Positions 24,101-38,503 are shown, numbered from the stretch's first letter. The stretch is 64,000 nt of DNA from Saxidomus purpurata (GCA_022818135.1 JAFMSR010000018.1:24478498-24542497); one strand, 5' to 3'. The notes: generated by a model not told the origin, from the letters alone. Program-made: numbers and translations.

Positions 24101-27100
24101 AATCTAGCTACCAATCGCTTTCATATACTACATGTAACAATTGGGCCGACCATCTTTTTTAAAGGTAGGTCTTGTTTAACTTCATTTATGTCATCAATAT
24201 AGGCATATGAGGAGCAAAGTCAAGCATGCAAGAAGTACATGTATGTTATAAAAGCGCTCGAAAATCTCGTGTTTAAACGTAACTTGAAAATCCCGTGTTT
24301 CACGAAAAAGAGAAAGAAAGATTTCTGCCGAAAACTACACGCTTTAAATTTTGAATATGATCCAATAAAGAGTACTGTATAGTATACTTATCGAAAGTAG
24401 TGTAATTTTGGAGTAATGTTATATGCTATAAAAGGTAAAGTGTGAAATCTTTTAAAGATTGAGTTCTGTGATAACAAATCACAGATTCTAATATGTTATG
24501 TATGACAGTAAATGCATGTGAGACATACACAGATTAGTGCTTCAATATGTTACAAATGTTTAGTCCGTCTATTATGTCATCTGTGCTGCATTTTCGGACG
24601 ATATAACATATTTCTTGCTGCAACTGTGATCAACCCTAAGTGCGCTGGTACATGTATTTGTGGACTTGTAGCTATGTAGTTACGTAGCAAGGAATAATAG
24701 AACATAATGCAAGATGAATTCACGGCTTACGAAAGTAGATTATAGGATAGCAAGAAAAATCGCTGTATGAAAACGAAGGTATCAGACGTTTGAGAAAACT
24801 CAAGGTAAGTGGAATATTATTGAATACTTTTAAAAGTGGTCAATCGGGTTTTGGTCATATGACATTTTACTTCAAATGTTTATTGAATGAGAATGCATGA
24901 CTTCTTGTCGTTATTACTAACATATTGCACAGGTACCTGGCGTGGGGCATGGATCCCCCATATACCGATATATTACAACAAAATGATAAAATCTAATAAT
25001 TTTTTGTTCGATATATACATATATCAGTGTAAAGGTATAGCACTGCTTGGTTCGGATTATATACATTTTTGTACACTTGCATTATTCAAGAAAGTCATGT
25101 GCTCATAAGTTCCGTTTGAATTAAAATAAATGTGGTCTTGTTCAACGTAGGAACGATTAGTCAATACCATTTCGCATATATTTGGTCCAAACATTGCTAT
25201 GATGGCTAAATGCCTATAGATACAGTTGAGTGTGACCGCAGTTAAATTACGTCCGATTCAGTACACAATTCCTTACCGCTTCATGATTCCCGACCCAGAC
25301 AGACGTAAAACAAAAGAAAATCACTTTTATAACTCCTTACCATCGACAAATTTAACAACAGCGAGATATACAACACACTACGTGGTCCATTTTAATAATC
25401 CTAAATCGCTTGAATAGTGCGCGGCCATTGATCTGGATAGATTTGTATAAAACTTATTTTTACATTATCATTTAGTTTTGATATATCAGTATATGGGTTC
25501 CATGCCACAAGCCGGCTATCTGTGACATATTGGCGGTTTTTGAATAACCAATATTTTTCTACCTTAATGGAGACAGTTCTATGAGTTTGTCAATTAAACA
25601 ATGTCCCCACCCAACATACTATATATTTTCATTTTTTTTATTTGCCGATCATCCAACCAATTTTCAGAGTAGTAGAGTGGCGTTTTATTTGGCATAAATA
25701 GCAATATGCTACATTAGTCAAAATATTTAAGTGACGTCTTGAGCAAATTCTGAGATATTTTCGCTTTGGGTCAGAATCTCGCTATAACGTCAAAACTAGA
25801 AACCTACCTTTCCGTGTTGAAACAGAGATTTAGGTAGAAACATCTAAAGACAATATATTTTAACTAAGAACCTGTAATATAACATAAAAATGAATGTATT
25901 TACTGTTCAATATCGTCAGTCGCTCAAATTTAAAGAAAGTTATCAGCTAATGTTTCCTTTCACAGTTTCGTTTGTTTACTCCCTCCGCCATATTTATATG
26001 CTACCACGGTAGTGAAATGTGTACGCTGAAAATGACTATATCCCGTAACGTTCTGTACGTAAAATAGTCGGACTGTTTGCTAGTTTTATAAATGATGGTG
26101 ACTGCGGACAAATCGAACTTTTTTTTTCCTGATAATAGAGAACACAAGTCAGAAAATCTACTACATTCTGCAAGTTTATTTTCCTATCTTACTTATATTT
26201 TGTAAATCAACATAAGGCCTTAAAATATGACTGTTTCCTGTACCAGTAATATGTTGAAAAAAGATGGGTTGGTAGGTTGGGGTTCTGTTTTATGTTGTTT
26301 TTTCAATGCGAACTTGTAATTTGATGAGCCCCGTGCATGCCGTGGATCAACCGAAATACCCAAAAATAAAATCAGAAATACTTTACAATCTATGTATTTA
26401 CGAGAATTGTTTGATTGAAGAAATTTTGCAATTTATCAAATTATCAGGTTGTAATTTGTGTTTTCCTCCGTAAAATTGAAATATTTAGTTTGTATACTGA
26501 AGCCAAGATTCCGCTATTTTTAGTGTTAGACTTGCCGCGACGAACATCGAAGGAGCAGCACAGAAAACCTAACATCATTAAGACTAATATATAAAACGAT
26601 ACCGAACAAATTTAAGTACGTACTGGATTAAATGCAAAGTTTATGAGATATTGATCAACAATTTATTTTTTACTTGAATCGCGGACGGAGAATTGCAAAC
26701 ATCCACATACTTATTATGACGCTTATGAATCTACGGGTATCATCAATAAATTCTTAACAGTGACGTTTTCGACCATACGGACCTGCACATCATATTTCAT
26801 GTGCAAAAATTGTGCTTGGTATATTCGACGTGAACGCTGCGTTGAACGGTCTGTTATAAGAATCACACAATCATTTTCTGTACGTGCGTTTAAGGATTTT
26901 CGATACAAAATTTGACAGCTTATCCAACTATTGGAAAGACTTTACTGACTAACAACATGTACACTCCATTTTTTTTTCATTATCAAGAATTTGCTCTCAC
27001 ACATGATCACCCATTGAAAGCCAGTATATTCATTAAAACTGAGAAATTTATATACGATATAATTATGCAATACAATGCTGCAACATTGTCCGTTTCCGAA

Positions 27101-28418
27101 TACATTTTCATATGACTAAAGGAAAGATGTATGTTACGATAATGATTAAAGCAAGCGAATATACTTTGTTGTTATGACTTATTTTAATTGTAAAATATTC
27201 ACAAGCTTTTGTGTCACAAATATTTTATAAGATTATGTATGTATGTGAATATAAAGAAGTACGTAATCTTTTAAATAGCAGCAATGTATTTAAATTCTGT
27301 GACGCGGGAAATTACAAGTTACACAGCTTGCAATGACTTGATTGCTATGGCATATACATGTGGCATTGTTCCATCGAGTTCCCGCCGAAAATATTCCCGC
27401 CAAATATGACATGACCACGTGCTTTCAATAGAACACGGTCGTGAACAAATGAATGCAGTTCAAGCACATGGCAGGCATATACAAGTATGGCAAGTGCTGT
27501 TAAAATTATAAAGATAAATAATTTGCTGTCCTCCTTGCGGAGTTTTGATATTTAAATTTTAAATACTGACGAACAGCCTACAGTACACATTTACGTCGCG
27601 TAAGCTTGTCCGCAGTTAGCCGTTCACGGTAGTGTAAGCTATTTATTGGTATTTATCACGTGACTTTAGCGGAGATGTATAAACTTAGGTAGTGCATGTG
27701 TTTATAATTCGTCAAAACTCTTATTTTGATGTATTGCGAGATACAAATGGAATAAATTGATGTGGAAATGGATATTCTTTACAGGTATCGTCAACAAGTT
27801 ACAGAAATATATTTTTTTAAAGACTTTTGACGGTTTAAAGCCGCCGCCGACAAATTTGGGAGGAACGCTCACCATAGAAAGCCGGGTTTCTATGTTGTAC
27901 GTAGAGGAGAGATATTGCCCATACAAACAATAACACAATATCTCGACGCGCGTACAATTAGTTGGACTATATGCTACATTTACGAAGACAAAAAGAACTA
28001 CCTTCATCATTTTTCTATATTCGACCTGAAAGGGTGAAATTCACTTTTATGGCGACGTAGCAGAACACTACATTTGCTGGCCGAATGCAGTACTTAAGAA
28101 AACACTTGTAATTGTATCCAAATATTATTACAGTCAGCGTCTTTGCACATAATAGACTTCAATACATAAACCTGTATATCATACTCACTAGTCTAGGCAT
28201 TTGAGACGTTTGGTTTACAATTTCAACCCGTGATTCATTAAAGCTTGCTGTAATGTCAGTGATACTTCAGAATAATATTTAGCTTTTCGAATGGTATGTC
28301 CTTCCGCCGTCACCGTCTCAGGTCGGTAAATATATGACATGAATTATATACATGTAGATGCACCATATATACGCCAAACTGTTGTTTTGTCTCTGACATG
28401 TACTGGCTAGAGTCCTAC
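24101..28418. other. Long intergenic stretch
   Basis: No confirmed gene. Open frames of 60-73 codons at 24887, 25226 and 26912 (+) are unrecognised. The CG-containing block at about 27290-27700 (with cccgccgaaaatattcccgc) is slightly less AT-rich. One possible minus-strand exon is listed separately. Confidence 0.4.
26723..26877 (-). CDS. Possible terminal exon, product unknown
   Basis: After a minus-strand gcacgtacag acceptor-like site, 51 codons run open to a stop: ENDCVILITDRSTQRSRR, then YDVQVRMVENVTVKNLLMI. The composition is more protein-like than neighbouring frames, and the upstream frame (CGT ACA G) also stays open a little. No family is recognised and no partner exon was found, so this is weak. 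Confidence 0.2.
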
Positions 28419-28982
28419 AACCGGACACTTTTCTAACATATTTTGCGCTAACTCTGACAATTATTGTATCTAGCGATCAAAATTTTACCAGTAGAAAGTT
28501 AGGTTCTTCTCCGAAACGAAAAGCTAACTTGTTAACTCGTAAGTCTAAATCAATCACATTTTTGGGGCCCGGCTGTGGGGTTACCAAATTGCTGTATTTT
28601 ATTAACCAACTGTACCATGTTTCCGGACAGGTAGTTTAAATAGATTTGTTTAATTGTGATGTTAGCTTTTAAATCATATTAACTGTATCAATCATTCGAC
28701 ACATTAATGAAGTATCATAATAAAAGGTTTAACTTGTGATTTTGTTTTGCTGGGCCTCACAGAAAAAATGCGCATGCACAGTCTGTCACTTTCCACTTTT
28801 CCCCCGACAATGTAAGCATGCTTTCAGTGACTGACAAAATAAATGGTGAGATTTCTGGTCATATAATTACATTAAACTGTTGTTTCTGCACTTTGTTGAT
28901 GGAAATCAAGTGTCTGTTTGATCTACATCATATGATTGTGAATATTAACAAAATATTCACGCATTTTAACAAGTGTCCGGTT
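28419..28982. mobile_element. Possible 564-bp MITE
   Basis: AACCGGACACTT at 28419-28430 is inverted as AAGTGTCCGGTT at 28971-28982. Beyond the 12-bp match, 'ttctaacatattttgcg' and 'cgcattttaacaag' pair loosely. It contains no open frame. No target duplication was identified. Confidence 0.45.
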
Positions 28983-29456
28983 TGATGGTCGTCCGGGTTT
29001 GGGGTCCCCAACCAGTATAGTGAATTGTTCTTCGTTCATGAGAGGCTGACACTGGCATAGCTCACAAAGCTATAAAGCTTATAAGTAAATTTCACAGGTA
29101 GAAGTACGCATAGAAAAATCATAAATATTTGCAACAGCTACAATTTACTCTGACAAGAATCCACCTCTGAAATTATACTAAAACTATACTCAGTAGTACT
29201 TTTGAGAAAATCCCCTGTTTATATCGTTATTCAGATGTCCATCCTCACATCAATTTACCGCCTGTACATCTCTTGCACGGCCATGTATGTTGAAGTAAAG
29301 AATGTGTATACATTTTGAAATGTTTCAATTGAACTGCTTTTTCTCAATCAATGAGTGTTTGTCGGGTACGTCTGCTATAGTTAATATTGCTTTAGAAAAT
29401 GTTCATTCATTCATTCACTAATTCATGCTGCATTATTTTTTCTCTAAGAATTCGTT

Positions 29457-29482
29457 CACTCACTCACTCACTCACTCACTCA
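29457..29482. repeat. (CACT)n microsatellite
   Basis: About six perfect CACT units. Gives rise to an artefactual Thr/His/Ser-rich open frame. Confidence 0.9.
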
Positions 29483-29591
29483 ATCAGTCAATCGTTTACT
29501 GTATAAATGTTTTTTTTTCAGAAGGCCACATTGTAAATAAGTCAAATGTTTTGTACGTTTACTTAATATGTTTACCTTCTATAAATAAAGA

Positions 29592-29594
<3 letters not shown>

Positions 29595-29637
<43 letters not shown>
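29595..29637. repeat. (ATT)n microsatellite
   Basis: About 14 perfect ATT units. Confidence 0.95.
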
Positions 29638-29639
<2 letters not shown>

Positions 29640-29641
<2 letters not shown>

Positions 29642-32600
29642 AAGAACAAGTGTTACGATAAAAGTGCTATGATACTTGTAGAATAAATGTAAATCAGATT
29701 ACACACATGCAGGCTTTATACACATAATCATATATGATTGGCATTTAAAGTATTGTCTTAACTGACCCCATGTATGCAGGAAACGTTTGTTTATAGACGA
29801 TTTCTTAAATTGTACCTGACGATTTCAGCTTCCGGTTAAATTGATAAAATACAGCTCACAAATAACCATAATTTAGGATAACTGAAAAGAAAACGTCCGC
29901 AAGGAAAAGTTATGTTTGTTTCATAGGTATTTATGGTGTCTGTCAAGTAAATATATATAATAATGTTATTATATATCTTAATGACCATCAAGCCTGATTA
30001 TCTGTCTACAAATTTGGCAAATGCATGCATTATAATTTTCAAATGTTCCACAGTTATGACGAGTTAGCTGTCATAGCGTTACGCTTGTGTTGTTGACCTA
30101 TATATAGAACTGAGCCACTGCCTGTGATACTCTGTAGTGTAGTTACATGTATACTACTGAAAAATTTATGTAAGTTTACCAAAAGAAACCTTTCAGTTAT
30201 AACCAACAAATCACACAAAGCAGCTTTTGATGTCCAGTTGCGACGTGAATAGGTTTTATGTCGTTATAACTCGTTACGTTAGAATTTGCAAGTAAACTCT
30301 GTTACATAGGGCTTCATTATTGTGCACTGTATCATGTATATACTTCATGTCAAACAATAATTTACTTTTATCATGAGAAAATCTGCTGGGACTCAGTTTT
30401 AATGTTACGGTTATTTTTACGTACGTACATACAGCAGCAACACTAAATGCCTCCTACATTATGGGGGCGGGGGATATAACTAAAATGAAAGAGATCCATA
30501 ACAAATACCTTTAAAAACCAAATAATTGAACAAAAAGGTTCATTCAACCTACTAGCAAATTTGTTAAATTACAGTAAATCTACTAGAAAATACACGAATC
30601 GTGTTTGGTTTCTTAAATAGATCTACACTCATGTCTATACTTCTTCCATTGGGTTAAACAATGATAACAAAGTAACTTTGTAAGTAAAACCTTTCTTCTG
30701 GGGACATATTTCATTTCCATTTATGTAACTAGTCCACGACAAACTAATGTGATGATAGGAACAGGCGAGGCTGAGCACCGTAAGTCGTCTGCATTTGGAT
30801 ATACCCGATTGCACTGTTCCGGAACAACGAAGTGTTTCTTCGGAGTCAACCGACAGAAATTCACGGTTAAATTAGTTTTTCAAGGTAAGCTTTCGAACCA
30901 ACTTACACAAGTGACCAGTGAGTACTTGTTATCGAACATGTTATCGATTACATGTTATCATTTACCATACCAGAGGAGCTATTTAGGTTCTCAGCAATGG
31001 GACTGCACATTTGTATATTGCCTTAGTAAATCTTAGTGCAAATGCCAGTAAGTTAGATAATTGTAAAATTATGAAGCATTGCTTTCCATTCGATAGGACA
31101 GGGTTGTGACACATGTGATGTTTTAGTTTAAAATCGGTATGATGTCATTTGAACTTACTGTAGAGCTTCACACTCTTCTTTTTAGTAAAACTAAAATGTA
31201 TGAAATCCGCAAAATTGCAAGATGTTCATTTAGTGTATATGATATCAATTACACTTGTTTGCGCTATTTGTTAATGCACTTTTATATAACATTATATTCG
31301 TAATGTAAATCGGGACCCGTGGATCTTTAATTCAACTAGATTCATTACAGCAAGGCCGCTGACTTTAAAAGTTAGTGCAAAAGAGATACTGTCAGTGTAG
31401 GCTGACTAATAGAAATCCTGGTCATACATGTAATAGAAGGGATGTGTATTCTTATAATTATTTTAATGCTAACTTTTTCTAGGCTGAGTTAAGGATCAAT
31501 GGGTTATGATAAAATGATAAGACTTTACATGTCAAATGACCAAAGTTTGAACATTCCGTTTGTGACCTTTATTAAATACTAGTTCCCGGATATTTCTCCA
31601 AACAAAAACAACGAATTTCAAAACAGATAAATCAAAATGTTTGTTAAGATTAATGTGAACACGATCGACCTCTTTTAATACGGGTGCGATTGAATAATTG
31701 AATTGTTCCAGAACTATTAGATCACGTGTCGAAAATAAAAGACACAGTTCCTGTAGTAATGAACATAGTATAACGTTAAAAGCTTACGATGACTTAAGTT
31801 TTGTTTCCTGAGGGAAAATCTGTTTCATGAAGTTCCATTTCTTTCATGCCCACGTGCTAAAATGTCCTGGAATAGTTTTTTACGAAAAACAGATGTTGCA
31901 TCGTTTGCAAAACCGTAGATTGTAGCAACTCAGATATCTTCTTATCATGTACTATAATGAAAACCGGAACTCTTACCCACAACATTGCGTAGAACAATGT
32001 GTTCCAATGTAGTTATAACACAACCCCCCCAAAAAAAAAAAACCCCACAGGATTTGCATAAAACTACACGCTTAAGTAATCATTTATCAATTAATAAGTT
32101 ATTTAGTTGTTTAGTAAATGGATTAGTTGATTTATAGGCTGATTGATTTATCCGGTTGTTAAATGGAAGATTTTCTGTGAGGCAGATGGAAAAGTGTTTT
32201 GCCTAGAATGGATGTTGTCAAATTCAGACATTTGGCTTTGGTCTTGAAAAAATATTTGACAAATTGAAACAGTATGGAATGTATAATTACGAATTGTTTA
32301 GTTTTTTATGTTGTTGTTGTGTGTGGTGATTGTCGTTAGACTTTTGTGTTTCACACAGATAGTGGACATTGATCTTTGGCTTTTGATATTGACGTTTTGT
32401 TAAGAGAACAGACCAGAACAGATTACGTATAATTGGCCAAGACAAGATAACAATTTGTATGTTGTAGCCAAATCATGGTGTTTAATGTATGATATGTGGT
32501 GTATCATCAAAGGAGATTTGCAACAATTTCGAGCAGGGACACTTTTCTGAACGGTGAAATTTTTTAAATACTACAGTAAATGACAAGGAGCATGTTTCCG

Positions 32601-34835
32601 CTCGAAATCGAACGTAAGTGTCAAAATGCGAGTCATTGTTGATGTTGTTTTGTTTTGATGTTTGACCTCATCTTAGTAATTTTAAAGTGCACTCCTCGTC
32701 ATGAACGTAATTCATGTTTGAAAATGGTTATTATATGATGATTCATAGATTTTAGTGTAGATTTTAAAACAACGCATTTTGTGCTGATAAGCGATTTTTG
32801 ACTATAATAAATAATTATATACATTAAGATGTTGTGTCGGACTGCGGATAATTGATCAAACTCTTGGCACAGTTGTATAAACACATTTGAGGGAAAATAA
32901 AGTAAGGCAAATTTATGTGCAATTGTCCACTTTTTATTGACAAAACTCCGCTTAATTCCCACATCCACATCAATTTCAGTGCTGTTTTGGACCCGCTCTA
33001 ATCATTTTTCAAGTTTAATAGTCCTAGGGGCCGTTTCTAACATACTTACGCTAACGTTTTAGCGTAATGTCTCGAATTCTTGCACAGTTTTGCGTAAGAA
33101 GCATTTGATCTACAGCTGACGTAACGAACAGACGTAAAACGTGGCGTAAACTTTGTACCATGTCGGGAACAGACTTCAGTAGTTATGTCGGTCAGAATCA
33201 AGATGGAGACCATCACCGACTGAAAAAGAAATTCTGCCTCTATAACAATGTACATGTAGTGACCCGTTTATAATTATGACATAACTGTTTACTAACTAAC
33301 TGTTTTGGTAACCAGCCACTTTTTTTAAAATATGTACATTGTAAGATTCAAAGAAATATCGATGTTAACTTAATTAATGACATCTGTAAATCAATCAAAC
33401 TATACTTCTATTGTCATTTAAAGCGATGATATTGTTCAAAATGCCCTGAAAAAAAAATTGTAATGAAATGTTCTTAAAACATGAAATATGTTTTGAAAAT
33501 GAAAAGAAAATTAGTTACACTCAACCATTTCTTTTATTAGTGGATACAAACAAACATGTATCATACACAATTGTTGGAAAATCATTTAATGACTGGGCCA
33601 GTCAATAAAAGATTTTGTTACTTGTAAACTGTTACATATACATTTATAAATTTAAATGTTTTAGCTGTAACCTTTACAAAAATTGTCTTTTAATGATACT
33701 AAAAAACCATTGGTGAATGTATTAAATGAATTTGCGATGGTAAAATTGAAATTATTATCACTTTAAACTTTATTTGCTTGTCAGACAATACCGATTTTGC
33801 AGGGCTCGGGGTTGATTCTAACTTTAAAGAGCGTCTTCTGGTATTTCAATAAACATATTTGAAAATCATTTAAAGATTGTGAAATTTGATGGTTTCAAGC
33901 TATTATAAAAATAATCAGTTAAAGACAAGTTGATGGCTTCATGATGTTACAAGACATAGCACATCTTCAATTTGCAACTGAGACACATTCTGCACCATAT
34001 TGTTGAAACATAATACAACTGAGAATAAAAATGACATTTGTATCAAATGCTGTAGGAATACACTGGATGGTGTATATGACATGTTTTATGTGAGAATGGA
34101 GCAATTGAAAGTACTCTTATTATACAGATACTCTTGACCATTGTGTTCAGTCCAGATCTTGAAATATCTCAGCATGTTGAACAATACAATCATGTTGTAT
34201 GATACTCTCGTGTTTTTTTTTAAATTTGACCATTCTTAAAGCCACTGAAAAGTTTGTTAATGACTTTCTGAAGAACCGTATCGTTCGGCGTTTTTTATTG
34301 AAAATATTGAAATATTGAAAATGAATTTTAAGTAACGGGATCGCAGCTTTTGGAAAAAAACAATAGCAAGAAATAATTGTCCGTGATGGTATGTATCATT
34401 GCTTGATAAATGCATGGTAGCATCTACAGATCTAGAGTCTTTTATATTTATGAAATCCGTTCCAGTGCTGTTCATCGTCTTGGAGTCTGATGCGCAGTAA
34501 TTAACCACGAACGCACGAAGGCGATAAAGAGCTGTTAAGTAAGACAATAACAACGCTGAAAAAGATGTTATTTCGATTCTATCAAGACATGAGGTTACAA
34601 AAGGTGAATAAATGCAAAGTGTTGTTTTCTACGCGGATATTCAAGGCATAATAATACATTAGTGATTCATGTTAAAATTTGTTGAATTTTTGTTACAATT
34701 GTGTTTGCTTTTGGTCTGTAACAGGACTGTGCTGACAAAATTTACTTTTACATATTTATCATTACTTCAATTTTCATATGACTGGCCAAATGTTTCGTGA
34801 AACATTATTATCCTACACGACACATTGTTACATGT
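29640..34835. other. Long intergenic stretch, no confirmed gene
   Basis: Open frames stay below 100 codons and are unrecognised. There is a homopolymer C/A run at about 32025-32043. A 'cttacgctaacgttttagcg' hairpin-like motif near 33046 is accompanied by further 'gcgtaa' words up to 33150. One candidate exon at 30749 is listed separately. Confidence 0.4.
30749..30884 (+). CDS. Possible first exon, product unknown
   Basis: ATG followed by 45 codons open to a strong donor TTTTTCAAG|gtaagc at 30884 (GEAEHRKSSAFGYTRLHC... TKCFFGVNRQKFTVK). The frame stays open for 50 codons past the donor, so the donor is not proven. No matching downstream exon was recognised. Confidence 0.2.
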
Positions 34836-35015
34836 CGAGGGCTCAACGCGAAACTAGCCTAACTAACATTTTTTTCAAAAGTACTTTTTTTCTATATTCT
34901 GAAATATCTAGTCAGTACCCACATACTGTGTGAAAATCTTCCTTGTACTGAAGTTAATAAAAGGGAAAAAACTAATTTGTCCTTATATTCTATCTGACAC
35001 TTGCCAACTTTTGTT

Positions 35016-35065
35016 AATGCGAAACTAGTCTATGTGCACTGGTGCACATAGACTAGTTTCGTATT
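35016..35065. repeat. Near-perfect 24-bp-arm palindrome
   Basis: aatgcgaaactagtctatgt (35016 on) then gcac, a two-base centre, and the inverse ending 35065. One mismatch in 24. Its arms repeat the terminal sequence of the surrounding element. Confidence 0.9.
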
Positions 35066-35387
35066 AAAAATTGAGTCAAACAGATGCTAATATAGTCTAT
35101 ATGAAAAATAAAACTATTCAATTTTGTAATATACTTCAATGTTATGCTTAAACTAAGGAAAAGGTACATCATTAATAATAATCTGCTTATAAATATTCAG
35201 AAAATAACTTGTAATCCTTGGTTCTTTTCACATAGGATAGATTCGCACTGAAACTTGAGTTGAGCGTTTAATGTGAAACTAGTCTATGTGCCTATTAAAT
35301 TACTTCTGTTCTTCTAATTTTTACATTCTATGACATCATTTATTGAAGATACTTTATTTTAATATATTAATTGATACTTTTTTACTT

Positions 35388-35500
35388 AAGCAATTAGAGG
35401 GGTTTAGATGTACCCAATAATGAAAAGCAATTAGTGGGGTACAGGTGTGCTTAATAATGAAAAGCAATTAGTGGGGTGTAGGTATGCCCAGTAAAGAAAG
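35388..35500 (+). repeat. Three tandem units of about 37 bp
   Basis: 'agcaattagaggggt' (35388), 'agcaattagtggggt' (35426) and the same word at 35463. The spacer is aatgaaa or a variant. Confidence 0.85.
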
Positions 35501-36562
35501 TCATAGATATCAAGGCCCTGTGAAGTTCATACTAGATGTTGCCCCAGGGTTAAAGGATCTGGGAAGGGAATACCCCAAGAAGTCAAATCTGTTTAGCCAG
35601 AAACTCTCCTGCTACTGCATCAGGAATAAACTACGAAGTGAGATTCAGTAAGACAAGACATCATGGGATGTACTGCATTCAAACTAATCTTCTAATATCA
35701 TAAGTGCATAAAGATAGAAAAAATGTCTATTACTGCATTTAAGAAAAAAATATATTTAAATTTCTGTTTTTGCCTAAATTAACTGGTAGCTGGTGGTTTG
35801 CTTTCTTACAATTCATATTACTGGTAAATATGTTTCCTTATCAAAATATATGTTCGTTCCATCTTGTGTATCATCACTATAACATCAATTAAGTATTATG
35901 TGTACATGTATTATGGAAGCTGAGAATTGGGAGCAATGCTAGAACTGACCCTTCTTTCTTTGAGCAATTTTACCATGTAGCACTGTTTACGCAGCAAACA
36001 GAATGTCCAATTATATCTTTTGCAAGTAAATTAATTTTTTTCATGTTAATTTTGTCATCTAAGCCAGCACTAGACTAAGCTCTGGTTGGAATACTGGTAT
36101 ATATATATACCAGTGTATATGATTTTGTAGTGGATAAATATTTTGTCTTTCGTCCGAGTGTTATTAGAACTCAAGAAGTAGCACTAAAGAGTACTTCATA
36201 CAATAAAAAAATATTAATACAAAATAATTATAGATGTAAGATGGGTCAGACAGATAAACTCAAAAAGTAAAAGTTTGGAAGGGAAAAGAAGGCAAGAAGG
36301 GTCAGATAGTTTTACACACATACAGTAAGTGATACGGCAAGGGAGGAGGCAATATGGGTCAGAAAGATTGGTTGGGAAAAGAGAAGTGAGATGGCCCATT
36401 AAGTCGAGATAAGATTGATCAGAAAGTTAGACAATTGGTAATATGAGAAGGGAGAAAAGTTGACAGCTTTAGGGGTGAGGAAGAACATATGAAAAACATG
36501 TCAGACGGATGCACGCAAGCAGTAACTGACGGGGCTGGAAAGGAAAATGCCATAAATATACA

Positions 36563-36826
36563 CATAGACCACCTCTATGGTTGAGTGATTAGAGTTGCTG
36601 ACTTGAAATCACTGTGACCTCTCACCAAAAGAGGATCATTGGGGTACAAGCCCAGCTATGGACCATTTCTCTTTATGTGAGATAAGTGGTAGTTTCTTAC
36701 AGAGGATGGTTGTCTAGTACTAGTCCTTCCCAGGACCTTAGGTAATGTAAATTGTCTGCCAGCAAATAGCTGAAATACTGTTGAAAACTGGCGTTAAACC
36801 CAAAACAAACAAAACTCATCAAGTAG
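36563..36826 (+). mobile_element. tRNA-derived SINE nested in the 3.7 kb element
   Basis: Box A-like tggttgagtgattagagt (about 36579) and box B-like ggggtacaagccc (about 36640). The 3' end gaaatactgttgaaaactgg then cgttaaacccaaa is the tail I know from widespread mollusc SINEs, followed by an (A/C)-rich end. Confidence 0.8.
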
Positions 36827-38503
36827 GAAAATAAATTCTGCAATTATACTATAAAATTAGAACAGTCATTTCTAGTAATAATGAACTGTGCACAACAAAA
36901 ATGACTTTCTAGCATGAATATTTTGATACTGACTCGGATAGGAATATAGTATCCATCTGCAGCATTAAACATTATTTATCAGTTCACATCCATCAGGCTT
37001 AATCCATCATTGTAACATGCATGGCTGTGTTTCCTATACAAACATTATTGTAGGGAAAAGGTTGTATTTAATTTCACCATAAAATACAGCACCTTTCTCC
37101 AAGGACGACATTCTGCAAAACGATGTAATGACATGACGTAACTATGTAAACAAGTGCGTCCAATCGCATTTGACGTTTCAAAGTTTCATTGATGTACTGC
37201 TATGAGTTGAATATAACTCAGGATAGTTTTCAAAGAAAACGAAGTGTTAGAATCGAAACAATAAATATGTACTAATATTTTATCTTTGAATAAAATACAG
37301 TCACTCATTCGAATGCGAAAAATTAAATCACTTGTGCTACGCACTCGTGTTATAATTACTGCGCATCCGAACTTCTGACTGTATTTTATTCAACAACAAA
37401 ATTCTGGGACACATTTATTATTTTCAAGAATTTTAAGAATTTTCAACATTTACTTATTACTTTCATATCATGATTTAATATGTAACATTCAATTAAATTT
37501 CATTTCATTAATAAACATGTTACAAGTGCTAGCTGTTATTGTATACTTTAACTGAACGAAAATGCCTGAAAATGTAAATACTAAGATATATTTAGATTAA
37601 AGAAGTGAAAAGAAGTGCACAATACAATTGTTTAAAACAATTCAAGTACAGCTGTGAATTTTTCCGAATTAAACCATTAAGTGTAAAAGGCACTGCAAAT
37701 AGGTTTAACTGGGTAGTTCGATAACATTATTTTTACTTTCTTTGCTTTCTGGATACCATGATGTAATTATCATTTAACATCAACTAGTACATTTTGTTAT
37801 TGTGTGAAATTTAGACACATAGCAATAACATAAAGGGATGTCATGTACACAACCTTCAATATTGCCATTACGTGTTGCCAGAAACTGTTGCAGTTTGAAG
37901 GGTCAAACTTTTTGAAAAATTTTGCTTCACTGTCTGAATTCTCATTAGTTTTGTTTTTTGCCATTAACTGGTGTTGTATTTCACAATATTATGAACAATT
38001 TTAGCTCAAATTTATATAATGACCATGAAATAAAGAAAATGACTCAAAATAAATGCAAAAATCAAAGTTTGACAGTCATATAGAATAGTTTCGCATTAAG
38101 TGAACAGACAACTTTAGTGGAACATTACGAAACTATGCTATTTGCAGTTTTTCATAAACAGATCAATTACATACTCCTTTAGGTTTGTAAGTTGTTGAAA
38201 CTGATGCCAATGCATTTATAAATGATGGTTTGAAAATCATATAGAATAGTTTCGCATTAAAGCAAAATGACATTTTTATCAGAATTCAGTGTGAAAGTAT
38301 TCTATGTGACTTTTTTTGCAAAAACTTCTTTTCAATTGAACTGATTGTAAAATTCAAAGTGATCATGTTTCGGTATCACAAAAACACACACCATATCTTA
38401 ATCATACTTATACAAACAATATATTTATTGCTTTGGAATGTTTTTTCCTTCTCCTGAACATTTTTAAAAAATGCACATAGGCTAGTTTCGCGTTGAGCCC
38501 TCG

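Larger units (their letters stand above)
34836..38503. mobile_element. 3.7 kb element with about 25-bp terminal inverted repeats
   Basis: cgagggctcaacgcgaaact (34836 on) is inverted at the other end (agtttcgcgttgagccctcg, ending 38503). The match extends through aggct/agcct, giving 25 perfect bases. ATGT on both flanks may be a 4-bp target duplication. The core word of the ends (gcgaaactagtctatgtgc) recurs inside: twice in the palindrome at 35016-35065 and at about 35274. Shortened forms (atagaatagtttcgcattaa) occur at about 38083 and 38244. A 45-codon open piece at about 35508-35650 (GPVKFILDVAPGLKDLGREY) is the only protein-like remnant. It is probably a non-autonomous DNA transposon with subterminal repeats. 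Confidence 0.75.

Noticed and set aside
25499..25540. ttccatgccacaag, resembling the end of the 6304-11129 element
   Set aside because: Only about 12 bases match and no inverted partner was found nearby.
29425..29661. 78-codon frame rich in Thr/His/Ser and Ile
   Set aside because: It translates the (CACT)n and (ATT)n microsatellites.
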